DNA of 64,000 bases from Terriglobia bacterium. GTDB taxonomy: Bacteria > Acidobacteriota > Terriglobia > Versatilivoradales > Versatilivoraceae. Below, piece after piece: positions 9,640 to 17,957 of the stretch; the stretch's first letter is position 1, and every line of letters begins with the position of its first letter. Position numbers and translations under genes: made by a program. Below the pieces are notes generated by a model that saw nothing but the letters and a program-made list of their open reading frames with translations, was not told where the DNA came from and searched no databases. The DNA lies in contig JAKUNG010000001.1 of NCBI GenBank assembly GCA_022452285.1, positions 244,924 to 308,923 on the forward strand. Direction: 5' to 3'.

Positions 9640-11430
9640 GTGGAAGTTCTAATCGTCTGTGCAGTTTTATTAATAACGCTTGTTCTCTTCTTTACTGAGA
9701 TCCTCCCAATCGAAATTACAGCTCTCTCAGCCGTTGGACTCTTAATGGTGACGCAGGTGTTAAGTCCAACAGACGCTCTAGCTGGTTTTAGCAATTCAGC
9801 TCCAATTACAGTTGCAGCGATGCTCATTCTAGGACATGGGCTAATCAGAACAGGAGTTGTATCTAAAATAGGAAATAGTCTTTCTAGAATTGGAGGTTCA
9901 TCTGAAGGGCGACTCCTATCTATAATCATCCCAATGATTGCAATTTTCTCAGCTTTCATTAGTAATACAGCAGCAGTGGCTATTTTCCTACCTATGGTAC
10001 TTGGTATTGCTAGAGAGAAAAAACTAAGATCCTCTAAGCTACTAATTCCTCTGTCCTATGCAGCAATTATGGGTGGAGTTTGCACTTATATAGGTAGCTC
10101 TACAAACATCATTGTGGGATCAATTTATACTAATCATACTTCAGAAACTTTTCATATGTTTGAGTTCGCCGGTTTGGGGATATTGTTGCTAGTAGTGGGT
10201 GGCTTATACATGCTCACTATAGGGCAGTACTCTCTTCCTAGTAGACCTGACAAAACTAGTTTAACTGACTCGTACTTATTAAGAGATTATCTAACTGAAT
10301 TAGTAATTCAAAAGGATTCTCAGTTAATAAACAAAACTCTTAAAGAGACAAATTTTCATGATACCCTCGACATTGAAGTCCTTGAAATCAGAAGGGGAGA
10401 AGATAAGTTCCAGATATCACTAGACGAAATTCATCTCAAAGCAAATGACATTCTTATTGTTAAGGGTGGTTTGCCAAACATTTTGAAACTTCGTGATTCT
10501 GAAGGAGTAGATATCTTACCTGAAGTTAAGCTCGGTGATGCTGATCTTCAATCAGATGATGTTCTCTTAGCAGAGGCTGTTATTTCAAGTGAATCTAGTC
10601 TAGCAGGCAAAACCCTAGAGGAACTCAATTTTCAACAACGATTCCAAGCCACTACCTTGGCAATTAAGCGTCACGGAGGCCCTATTCTAGAAAAACTTGG
10701 TAGGGTACGTTTGCGTGCAGGAGATTTATTACTGATGTTGGTGCGGAAAACCATCCTCAACAACTTAAAACAAAATCAAGATTTTTTGATCGTTATAGAC
10801 AAAGCAGACAAACAAAGTTTTAGACTGAGTAAAACACCTATTTCAATTTGTATCTTTGTAGGGGTAATCTTTGTAGCCACCACTAATCTTCTACCTATTC
10901 CTCAACCTCTTATGGTTGGGGCTATGTCAGGAGCTCTCTTAATGGTATTGACTAGGTGTCTTACTCCACAAGAAGCCTATCAAGCAGTAGATTGGAGAAT
11001 CATAATTCTCATTGGCGCTACTCTTTCTCTAGGGAAAGCAATGGAAGAAACAGGAACAGCTATTTTAATTGCTGACGGTATTCTTCAGTGGCTCAAGCCC
11101 TTTGGGCCTGCTGTCGTGATTGGCGGGCTATATCTCATTACAATGACCCTAAGTGCATTTATCTCCAATAATGCCACTGCTACTCTTTTAACACCTATTG
11201 CTATCTCAATAGCTAGTCAAGGCACTTGGGACCCACGTCCTTTCGCATTTTGTATAGCCTTTGCCGCCTCCTGTAGCTTTCTGACCCCCATCGGATATCA
11301 GACGAATACGATGGTATATGGTCCTGGAGGTTACCAGTTTAAAGATTATCTCAGAGCCGGTTTAGTTCTCAGTCTTTTAAACTGGCTAATCGCTACTTTA
11401 TTGATACCCATAATCTGGCCTTTCTATTGA
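9640..11430 (+). CDS. SLC13/DASS-family permease with two RCK-C domains
   Basis: A 596-residue inner-membrane transporter. Two membrane halves (about residues 1-195 and 390-596) flank two consecutive RCK-C/TrkA-C regulatory domains (about 210-290 and 300-375). Each half has an SNxA-type hairpin: ISNTAAVAIFLP near residue 107 and ISNNATATLLTP near residue 508. GSSTNIIVG (about 152-160) resembles the SNT ligand-binding signature of the DASS family. Family members move dicarboxylates, sulfate or other anions, usually with sodium. The GTG start has an AAAGG 10 bases upstream. The substrate cannot be told from sequence; sulfate or citrate are options. Confidence 0.85.
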   Translation: MEVLIVCAVLLITLVLFFTEILPIEITALSAVGLLMVTQVLSPTDALAGFSNSAPITVAAMLILGHGLIRTGVVSKIGNSLSRIGGSSEGRLLSIIIPMIAIFSAFISNTAAVAIFLPMVLGIAREKKLRSSKLLIPLSYAAIMGGVCTYIGSSTNIIVGSIYTNHTSETFHMFEFAGLGILLLVVGGLYMLTIGQYSLPSRPDKTSLTDSYLLRDYLTELVIQKDSQLINKTLKETNFHDTLDIEVLEIRRGEDKFQISLDEIHLKANDILIVKGGLPNILKLRDSEGVDILPEVKLGDADLQSDDVLLAEAVISSESSLAGKTLEELNFQQRFQATTLAIKRHGGPILEKLGRVRLRAGDLLLMLVRKTILNNLKQNQDFLIVIDKADKQSFRLSKTPISICIFVGVIFVATTNLLPIPQPLMVGAMSGALLMVLTRCLTPQEAYQAVDWRIIILIGATLSLGKAMEETGTAILIADGILQWLKPFGPAVVIGGLYLITMTLSAFISNNATATLLTPIAISIASQGTWDPRPFAFCIAFAASCSFLTPIGYQTNTMVYGPGGYQFKDYLRAGLVLSLLNWLIATLLIPIIWPFY

Positions 11431-11478
11431 AAAAATATGTATTAGTTCAGCTTTTCTTTTCAGGAAAATAGATCAGTA

Positions 11479-12441
11479 ATGGAACTTAACTTTTTTCATG
11501 TCATTGGTAAAATCTTTGTTTTCCTTCTAGTGATGACCGCTCAGAATAATATTAATGCTAAAGGCCAAAAAGTTATTCTAGATTCTGACCTCGGTAGTGA
11601 TATTGATGATGCTTTTGCGCTTGCTTTACTATTAAGCAGCCCAGAATTCGAAATTTTAGGCATTACACTGGGTCACGGACAAACTAAAGAGAGAGCAAAA
11701 CTAGCTTGTCGGTTTCTATATGAAACTAAGATGGATCACATTCCCGTGGGAGTAGGAAGAAAAACAACCTCAATCGTAGACAATCCGACATTCAACGAAC
11801 CAACTCCTAGTCAATTTTCATGGGCAAAGAATTTTTCAAAAATAAAGCCAATTAAAACTCCAGCAGCAATATTTATAGCTAACCAACTACGTCTTCACCC
11901 AAAACAGATAATTTTGATTACTACGGGTCCAGTCTCAAATATAGCAGAGGTGCTTCAAAAAGATCCAGAAGCTCTAACCCTAGCAAAAGAAATTTACTCT
12001 ATGTTGGGCTCATTTTATAAAGGATATGACAACAAACCAACTCCTTCAATAGAGTGGAACGTTCAAGCTGACATTCCATCTGCTGTCAGTCTCATAAACT
12101 CTTTATTACCTATAACCTATGCAGGTCTTGATATTACAGCATCTCTAAAATTGAAAAAGGAAGAACGAGAGGTTCTTTGGGAAGTTAATTCACCATTGAC
12201 GAACGCATTATTTTCTCTCTATCAATTATGGGGAAAAGAAACACCAATTCTCTATGATGTAGTTCCAATAGGCATGGTATTATGGCCAGAGCTCTTTGTC
12301 ACCCAGCCTGCTCAAGTTCATGTTACCAATGAAGGATTTACAGTTATTAAGGAGAATCAGTCGTCAAATATTAAGGTTGGAATAACAATTAATAAAAAAG
12401 AGTTTTTAAGGCGTGTAATAGAACGTTTATCAAATTATTAA
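11479..12441 (+). CDS. Exported nucleoside hydrolase (inosine-uridine preferring type)
   Basis: The 320-residue enzyme probably cleaves the N-glycosidic bond of nucleosides to a base plus ribose. The calcium-binding signature DSDLGSDIDDAFAL (about 36-49) matches the DxDxxxDDxxAL motif of the IunH family. TTGPVSNIAE (about 155-164) and the YDVVPIG segment with its Asp near 258 fit the same fold. A hydrophobic N-terminus (about 4-28) indicates export, unusual compared with cytoplasmic IunH and consistent with periplasmic nucleoside scavenging. It begins 48 bases after the SLC13 transporter and may be co-transcribed. Confidence 0.85.
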   Translation: MELNFFHVIGKIFVFLLVMTAQNNINAKGQKVILDSDLGSDIDDAFALALLLSSPEFEILGITLGHGQTKERAKLACRFLYETKMDHIPVGVGRKTTSIVDNPTFNEPTPSQFSWAKNFSKIKPIKTPAAIFIANQLRLHPKQIILITTGPVSNIAEVLQKDPEALTLAKEIYSMLGSFYKGYDNKPTPSIEWNVQADIPSAVSLINSLLPITYAGLDITASLKLKKEEREVLWEVNSPLTNALFSLYQLWGKETPILYDVVPIGMVLWPELFVTQPAQVHVTNEGFTVIKENQSSNIKVGITINKKEFLRRVIERLSNY

Positions 12442-12525
12442 CTGAAATAAATCAAATAAATCTGCTTTTAAAAGAATCCTTTTGAAGTCTAATTACACTG
12501 ATTTTGTGTCCTTGTTAATTGTTTC

Positions 12526-12553
12526 TTGACATTTTCGGTGTTGAGAATATAAT
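12526..12553 (+). promoter_or_regulatory. Strong sigma-70-type promoter of the riboswitch operon
   Basis: A perfect -35 TTGACA (12526-12531), a 16-base spacer and a perfect -10 TATAAT (12548-12553). The predicted start near 12560 lies about 15 bases before the SAM-I aptamer. It is the best promoter in the window. Confidence 0.85.
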
Positions 12554-12575
12554 CCCTTCCTACAATTAAATAACG

Positions 12576-12679
12576 TTCTTATCCAGAGTGGCTGAGGGAC
12601 TGGCCCTTAGAAGCCACGGCAACCTCCTATTGTGGGAAGGTGCCAACTCCGACAGAACAAAGTTTCTGAAAGATAAGAA
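12576..12679 (+). ncRNA. SAM-I (S-box) riboswitch aptamer
   Basis: This is a classical SAM-I aptamer. P1 pairs TTCTTATC (12576-12583) with GATAAGAA (12672-12679). The conserved core is intact: AGAGTGGCTGAGGGACTGGCC, then GAAGCC-CGGCAACC, then AAGGTGCCAACTCC-GACAG and TGAAAGAT closing P1. It binds S-adenosylmethionine and, in this class, represses downstream methionine or sulfur genes by transcription termination. A terminator follows at 12695-12731. It controls the gene run starting at 12775. Confidence 0.95.
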
Positions 12680-12710
12680 TGGGAATGTACATATATACCT
12701 CTTCTCATCT
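12671..12710 (+). promoter_or_regulatory. Predicted antiterminator of the SAM-I riboswitch
   Basis: The 3' strand of P1 with one flanking base, AGATAAGAA (12671-12679), can pair with TTCTCATCT (12702-12710) with a single mismatch. That pairing would break both P1 and the 5' arm of the terminator. It is therefore the expected SAM-free, read-through state. Confidence 0.65.
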
Positions 12711-12731
12711 TGTCGAAGAGGTATTTTTTTT
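12695..12731 (+). terminator. Intrinsic terminator of the SAM-I riboswitch
   Basis: ATACCTCTTC (12695-12704) and GAAGAGGTAT (12715-12724) form a perfect 10-base-pair stem with a 10-base loop, followed by eight T (12724-12731). It lies 16 bases after the aptamer and 43 bases before the first gene, as expected for attenuation. Confidence 0.9.
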
Positions 12732-12774
12732 GTCTATTAAACATCATCTTGATTCTTTCTAATGTGAGGGGAAT

Positions 12775-14016
12775 ATGCAGTTTGTAACTGGACTACAATG
12801 TAGAGAATGTGGGAAAACCTACCCTAAAGAACCTCTGTCGGTTTGTGAGTTTTGTTTTGGCCCATTAGAGGTGATTTACGACTATCAAACTATTAAAAAA
12901 GTACTAGATCGGGACATAGTTGAAAAGAGAAAACCAAATATGTGGCGATATTCGGAGCTTCTTCCATTGGATAAAGCCCCTCAAGTTGGCTCAGATGTAG
13001 GATTCACTCCTTTAATCAAGGCAGATAATTTAGCTAAACGGCTGGGTATAAAAAAGCTCTTCATCAAAAATGATAGCGTTTGTTACCCTACTCTCTCTTT
13101 TAAGGACCGGGTAGTATCAGTTGCACTTTCCAAAGCTCTCGAATTTGGTTTTGAAACGGTAGGCTGTGCTTCTACTGGAAATCTAGCTAATTCTGTAGCT
13201 GCAAATTCAGCCAGTGTAGGCCTAAAAAGCTACGTCTTCATTCCATCTGATCTTGAGACAGGCAAAGTAATAGGTAGTTTAATTTATAAAACAGAAGTGA
13301 TCAGAATTAACGGAAACTATGACGACGTTAATAGACTCTGCAGTGAGATCGCTGGAAAACATCACTGGGGATTCGTAAATATTAATCTCCGTCCTTTTTA
13401 TGCAGAAGGGTCTAAGAGTCATGGTTTTGAAATTGCAGAACAACTTCAATGGCGTGCCCCTGATTGTATTATAGTTCCCATGGCTGGTGGATCTTTGATT
13501 ACTAAAATAGGTAAAGCCTTTGGAGAAATGGAACGACTTGGTCTCATTTCCAATAATCATTGTCGCATCTACGGAGCGCAAGCTGCTGGCTGTTCACCAA
13601 TTACCACTGCTCTTAAGTCCAATCAAGATTTCATAAAACCTGTTAAACCTCAGACTATTGCAAAATCGATTTCCATTGGAAATCCAGCTGATGGTTACTA
13701 CGCTATTCAGACTATGCAAAAAAGTAAGGGATGGGGGGAAGATGTTACTGATGATGAAATTGTAAGTGGAATTAAAGTTTTAGCCGAAGATGAAGGAATC
13801 TTTACTGAGACAGCTGGAGGCGTTACGGTAGCTGTAACTAAAAAACTTGTCCAACAGGGCAGGATAAAAAAGGATGATCTAACCGTAATTTCTATCACTG
13901 GGAATGGTCTAAAAACACAAGAAGCCATAGAAAATCACCTAATCAAACCTCTAGTCATTAACGCTAAGCTAAGTGAGTTTGAAAAAACAGTCAATACGGT
14001 TCAAAATGTAGCTTAA
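12775..14016 (+). CDS. Threonine-synthase-family PLP enzyme; candidate O-phosphohomoserine-dependent homocysteine synthase
   Basis: A 413-residue fold-type II PLP enzyme normally annotated as threonine synthase (thrC). An N-terminal zinc ribbon has Cys9, Cys12, Cys24 and Cys27. The PLP lysine is Lys110 in SFKDR, and the phosphate loop is STGNLANS (133-140). The subfamily with CRECG, SFKDRVV and ASTGNLANS is one I know from actinobacterial and acidobacterial genomes next to MoaD/ThiS-like genes. It is first behind a SAM-I riboswitch and shares the run with a GlyGly sulfur carrier, an E1-like activator and a desulfurase. These point to homocysteine, not threonine, as its product from O-phosphohomoserine. 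Plain threonine synthase remains the conservative alternative. AGGGGAAT precedes the ATG. Confidence 0.85.
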   Translation: MQFVTGLQCRECGKTYPKEPLSVCEFCFGPLEVIYDYQTIKKVLDRDIVEKRKPNMWRYSELLPLDKAPQVGSDVGFTPLIKADNLAKRLGIKKLFIKNDSVCYPTLSFKDRVVSVALSKALEFGFETVGCASTGNLANSVAANSASVGLKSYVFIPSDLETGKVIGSLIYKTEVIRINGNYDDVNRLCSEIAGKHHWGFVNINLRPFYAEGSKSHGFEIAEQLQWRAPDCIIVPMAGGSLITKIGKAFGEMERLGLISNNHCRIYGAQAAGCSPITTALKSNQDFIKPVKPQTIAKSISIGNPADGYYAIQTMQKSKGWGEDVTDDEIVSGIKVLAEDEGIFTETAGGVTVAVTKKLVQQGRIKKDDLTVISITGNGLKTQEAIENHLIKPLVINAKLSEFEKTVNTVQNVA

Positions 14017-14086
14017 AATTGATGATAGAACTCATTTGTAGTCTTAAGTTTCCTATCCTGCTCTTTCCTAAGGGAGTCTTTTTATA

Positions 14087-15136
14087 GTGAAATCGAAATC
14101 GGTGTCAGACACATTAGAAAGATATTCCCGTCAAATATTGTTTTCAGAAGTAGGCAGTCAAGGTCAACAGCATTTAATTGAAAGTCGAGTAGCAATTGTG
14201 GGATGTGGGGCTCTCGGAACTGTTCAAGCTGAAATTCTCTGTCGAGCAGGAATTGGGCATCTCACACTAATTGATAGAGATTTTGTTGAAAAGAGTAACT
14301 TGCAAAGACAAACTCTTTTTAATGAACAGGATGCAGAAAATTCTCTACCTAAAGCTATTGCTGTGAAACAGCACCTAAATAAAATAAACTCATTAGTCGA
14401 TGTAGAAGCTCAGGTTGTAGACCTCAACTACCTAAATGCTGAATCTTTAATGGAAGGAATTGATTGTATTCTTGATGGCACAGATAATTTTGAAACTAGA
14501 TTTCTACTAAATGACATTTCATATAAAAAAAGGATTCCTTGGATCTATGGAGCAGCTGTTGGCAGTAGTGGTCTCACTATGACAATTATTCCAGGACAGA
14601 CACCCTGTTTTCGTTGTATTATGGAGTCACTTCCCTTACCTGGCAGCACCCCGACCTGTGATACGGCTGGAATTCTTTCTCCTATAGCAAGTATAGTCAG
14701 TTCTTTACAGGTTACTGAAGCAATTAAAATTCTAACCGGAAAAACAACGCAAATTAACTCTAAACTATTGTGTTTGGACATCTGGAAAAATAGCTGGCAG
14801 TGGTTGGAAATAGCTAGTAGTAGCAAAAGTCATGACTGCCCTGTGTGTCATTCTGGCAAATTAGAATTTCTTAAGGGTAATCACTCAACCTCAACAACAA
14901 CTCTTTGTGGACGAGATTCTGTACAAATATTTCAATCTGAAGGAAAGAAAGTAAATTTACCAGAACTAGGGCGTCGACTACAACTTCTTGGTACTGTATC
15001 TTTTAATCGTTTTCTCCTTCGATTCAAGTGTAAAGATGCAGAAATTATAGTCTTTCTTGATGGTCGAAGCATTGTTAAAGGTACTAGCAACCATCAACTG
15101 GCTCGGTCCCTGTATTCCCGTTACATTGGCAATTAA
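14087..15136 (+). CDS. ThiF/MoeB/HesA-family E1-like adenylyltransferase
   Basis: The 349-residue enzyme should adenylate the C-terminal glycine of a ubiquitin-like sulfur carrier with ATP before sulfur loading. The nucleotide loop VGCGALG is at 38-44. The zinc cysteines are Cys174 and Cys177 (CFRC) plus Cys251 and Cys254 (CPVC). The conserved crossover-loop cysteine is Cys191 (TCDTAG). RxxRQ at the start (RYSRQ, 12-16) supplies the arginine finger. About 90 residues follow the second zinc pair; they are not an obvious rhodanese and show no rhodanese cysteine loop. The GTG start has AGGGAG upstream. The carrier at 17571 in the same run is the obvious partner. Confidence 0.88.
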   Translation: MKSKSVSDTLERYSRQILFSEVGSQGQQHLIESRVAIVGCGALGTVQAEILCRAGIGHLTLIDRDFVEKSNLQRQTLFNEQDAENSLPKAIAVKQHLNKINSLVDVEAQVVDLNYLNAESLMEGIDCILDGTDNFETRFLLNDISYKKRIPWIYGAAVGSSGLTMTIIPGQTPCFRCIMESLPLPGSTPTCDTAGILSPIASIVSSLQVTEAIKILTGKTTQINSKLLCLDIWKNSWQWLEIASSSKSHDCPVCHSGKLEFLKGNHSTSTTTLCGRDSVQIFQSEGKKVNLPELGRRLQLLGTVSFNRFLLRFKCKDAEIIVFLDGRSIVKGTSNHQLARSLYSRYIGN

Positions 15137-15218
15137 CTGAGCAATCTTTGTAAAGATTCTCCAGAAAATAAGGATTAACTTTTTAATTAAATACTGTCTC
15201 TATTAATTATCTTCTAAC

Positions 15219-16352
15219 ATGCTTTATTTAGACAATGCAGCGACTAGCTATCCAAAACCAGAATCTGTTTATAACGAACTCAATGGATACCTTGAAAGGG
15301 AAGGAGCCAATCCCGGCAGAGGGAATTATCAATTCGCATTCCAAACAGAAAAAACTATTGAGGCTACTCGACTTCTAGCTGGTCAATTTTTTGGAATGCC
15401 TGATCATCACAGAGTAATCTTCACCTTGAATGGAACAGATTCACTTAACATTGCTATAAAGGGTACAGTCCAACCTGGAGACCATGTCATTACCAGTTTG
15501 CTAGAACATAATTCAGTTTCACGACCTTTAAAACAACTTGAGGAAAATCAAGTAATTACTCTTACCCAGATTCCCTTTTCAACTGAAGGATTTGTTGATC
15601 CCAATGACTTTCGTAAAGCAATAACATCCCGGACTCGATTAATCACTCTTCTTCATGCCTCCAACGTTCTAGGAACTATTCAACCAATAACTGAAATAGG
15701 AAAAATTTGCAGAGAAAACAATTTGCTTTTTCTGGTCGATGCAGCTCAGACAGCAGGAATAATACCCATAGACATGTCAACTTCACACATTGACTTGCTA
15801 GCTTGTCCTGGACATAAATCACTATTAGGTCCTACGGGCATTGGATTATTACTAATCGGGGACCGAGCTTCACTCTCCCCCTGGAGAGAAGGTGGAACCG
15901 GGACGCACTCCGAAAATCCAAGACAACCCAAAGAACTTCCATATCTATTGGAAAGTGGGACACCCAACACATTAGGAATTGCAGGCCTACGGGCAGGGAT
16001 GCAGTTTATAATTAGAGAGGGATTTGACAAAATTCGGTCCCATGATCAGAAATTACTTTCTCAACTAGTTACAATGCTTGTCGAGAAAAAAGAATGTCAA
16101 CTTTATGGTAGTCTTGATATCGACCAGCGTGTTGGTTCACTGGCTATTAACTGGAAAAATTATACCTCCTCTGAAGTCGGGGCCATTTTAGATGAATCAT
16201 TCCAGATCGCTGTTCGACCCGGACTCCATTGTGCTCCTTATGTTCATAGATACCTGAAAACAGCTCCTGAAGGTCTCATCAGGATTAGTCCTGGTTATTT
16301 TAATACCATGGAAGATATCTATGAATGCTGTGAAGCGTTATATCAGCTTTAA
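15219..16352 (+). CDS. Cysteine desulfurase-like class V PLP enzyme
   Basis: The 377-residue fold-type I enzyme releases sulfur from cysteine as a persulfide. The PLP lysine is Lys200 (ACPGHKSLLGPTG), the PLP-stacking and pairing region is LLHASNVLGT and VDAAQTAG (about 144-153 and 173-180), and the persulfide cysteine is Cys338 in RPGLHCAP. The RxGxHC context is that of the SufS/CsdA-like group (TIGR01977-type) rather than of NifS/IscS, which is present separately at 47521. The ATG has no clear Shine-Dalgarno. Position between an E1-like enzyme and a CysO-like carrier indicates it loads sulfur for that pathway. Confidence 0.88.
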   Translation: MLYLDNAATSYPKPESVYNELNGYLEREGANPGRGNYQFAFQTEKTIEATRLLAGQFFGMPDHHRVIFTLNGTDSLNIAIKGTVQPGDHVITSLLEHNSVSRPLKQLEENQVITLTQIPFSTEGFVDPNDFRKAITSRTRLITLLHASNVLGTIQPITEIGKICRENNLLFLVDAAQTAGIIPIDMSTSHIDLLACPGHKSLLGPTGIGLLLIGDRASLSPWREGGTGTHSENPRQPKELPYLLESGTPNTLGIAGLRAGMQFIIREGFDKIRSHDQKLLSQLVTMLVEKKECQLYGSLDIDQRVGSLAINWKNYTSSEVGAILDESFQIAVRPGLHCAPYVHRYLKTAPEGLIRISPGYFNTMEDIYECCEALYQL

Positions 16353-16440
16353 AAATCAACTATCATCGAGGTATTGCTTGGAAGAACAAGTTAAAAGAAA
16401 GAATACAACCCGTTAATCTAAGATTCAAAGAAAGGCCCTG

Positions 16441-17499
16441 ATGAATAAAAAGTTGCAAGTAGGAATACTAGGAGCAACTGGAACAGTAGGCCAACGATTG
16501 ATTCAGTTACTAGAGAACCACCCGTGGTTTGAGGTGAGAGAACTTGGAGCATCTGATCACTCTATTGGACAAAAGTACAGAGAAGCCTGTCACTGGAGAG
16601 TGTCAGGATCAATGCCTAAATTTGTTCAAGAACTACCCTTAAGAAACTGTCAGCCCCCATTTGGAGTTGATTTAATATTTTCTGTGTTACCTTCATCAAT
16701 AGCTGGTCCAACTGAGCTTAGTTTTGCCAGAGCCGGTTACCCAGTAGTAAGCAATTCTAAAAACCATCGTATGGCTGAAGATGTTCCTTTGTTAGTCCCT
16801 GAAATTAATCCAAACCACCTAGAACTTATTCCTGTTCAGCAAAAGAAACGAGGATTTGGGTCTGGTTTTGTCATTACAAATCCAAACTGTACTACTATCG
16901 CCCTAATTTTAGTCCTAGCTCCACTTGATAAAGTGTTCGGACTGCAACAGGTTAGTGTTGTCACAATGCAAGCATTGTCTGGCGCTGGTTATCCTGGTGT
17001 TCCCAGTCTAGATATAATAGACAATGTTTTACCCTATATCGAAGGAGAAGAAGAAAAGGTTGAGCTCGAACCTCTAAAGATTTTAGGGAAATACCAATCT
17101 GGAAAAATAATTTGTTCAGATTTTAAGATTAGTGCCCAGTGCCACAGAGTTAATGTACAAGAAGGACACTTGGAAGCTGTCTCAGTAAAATTCAACCAAA
17201 CTCCGACCAAAAGCCAACTGATTGAGGTTCTTGCCAATTGTCAGTCAGTGGATTTGCCCAGTGCACCTAGAAAATCTGTGATTTATCTTGAATCCCCAGA
17301 CAGACCCCAACCGAGATTGGATCGAAATCTAGGAAGTGGAATGTCTGTAGCTGTGGGACGAATTCGTCCTTGCTCTGTTTTTGACTATAAGTTTGAATTA
17401 CTCGGTCACAATACTATCCGTGGGGCTGCTGGAGCTGCTGTTCTAAATGCTGAACTCCTTTATAAAAAAAAATTGTTGATGGCTCAGCAAAAAGTCTAG
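16441..17499 (+). CDS. asd: Aspartate-semialdehyde dehydrogenase, archaeal/fungal type
   Basis: The 352-residue enzyme makes aspartate-4-semialdehyde from aspartyl phosphate with NADPH, the branch-point step to homoserine, methionine, threonine and lysine. The nucleotide loop GATGTVGQRL is at 11-20, the nucleophile is Cys150 (ITNPNCTT), and the catalytic His is His243 (RVNVQEGH). SGAGYPG at about 180-186 and the long insert before Cys150 mark the archaeal/fungal-type subfamily. GAAAGG precedes the ATG. Its inclusion in the SAM-riboswitch run supplies the carbon skeleton for the methionine route proposed here. Confidence 0.93.
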   Translation: MNKKLQVGILGATGTVGQRLIQLLENHPWFEVRELGASDHSIGQKYREACHWRVSGSMPKFVQELPLRNCQPPFGVDLIFSVLPSSIAGPTELSFARAGYPVVSNSKNHRMAEDVPLLVPEINPNHLELIPVQQKKRGFGSGFVITNPNCTTIALILVLAPLDKVFGLQQVSVVTMQALSGAGYPGVPSLDIIDNVLPYIEGEEEKVELEPLKILGKYQSGKIICSDFKISAQCHRVNVQEGHLEAVSVKFNQTPTKSQLIEVLANCQSVDLPSAPRKSVIYLESPDRPQPRLDRNLGSGMSVAVGRIRPCSVFDYKFELLGHNTIRGAAGAAVLNAELLYKKKLLMAQQKV

Positions 17500-17570
17500 A
17501 ACAAATTTGAGGAGTTGGGCAGGGTTTAGTAAAATTATATTTAGATTTTTTAAATTCAAGAGGAGGGTTT

Positions 17571-17846
17571 ATGCCCATTTCAGTCCGTATTCCTGTTCAA
17601 TTAAGAACTCTTACCAACGGAGAAGAAGTTGTTACCGGAAGTGGAGGGTCCGTTTTAGAAATTATTGAGGACCTTGACAAAAATTATCCTGGTCTTAAGG
17701 ATAGAATCTGTGAAACAGATGGTAAAGTCCGCCGTTTTGTCAATATCTTCGTAAATGAAGAAGATATTCGTTTCCTAGAAAATTTACAAACATCCATTAG
17801 TGAGGAAGATGAACTATCTATAATTCCTGCGATTGCGGGAGGATAG
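17571..17846 (+). CDS. CysO/MoaD-like ubiquitin-fold sulfur carrier protein
   Basis: A 91-residue beta-grasp protein with the exposed C-terminal GlyGly (ending PAIAGG) needed for adenylation and thiocarboxylate formation. RRFVNIFVNEEDIRF (about 53-67) and the IIPAIAGG tail closely resemble mycobacterial CysO, the carrier for protein-thiocarboxylate amino-acid synthesis. GlyGly is already terminal, so no protease is needed for activation, unlike carriers with an extra residue. A strong GAGGAGGG precedes the ATG. It is the last gene of the SAM-riboswitch run, 71 bases after asd. It most likely donates sulfide to the PLP enzyme at 12775. Roles in molybdopterin or thiamine synthesis are less likely here. 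Confidence 0.85.
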   Translation: MPISVRIPVQLRTLTNGEEVVTGSGGSVLEIIEDLDKNYPGLKDRICETDGKVRRFVNIFVNEEDIRFLENLQTSISEEDELSIIPAIAGG

Positions 17847-17957
17847 AAAAATAATTAGCAGCAGGTCAAAAAAACTTGATTCAATAAAGATTCAGCACTA
17901 ATTATTACCCTGAATTTGGTGAAAATTATTTAAAAGAATTAGAAGCCGTTAACACCT

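Noticed and set aside
12442..12525. A second regulatory RNA ahead of the SAM-I switch
   Set aside because: The stretch is upstream of the clear promoter, is AT-rich and shows no conserved fold.
17850..17906. Inverted repeat AATAATTAG...CTAATTATT between the sulfur-carrier gene and mazG as a two-way terminator
   Set aside because: The loop is about 39 bases, the stem is almost pure A-T and there is no T-run. Too weak to call.
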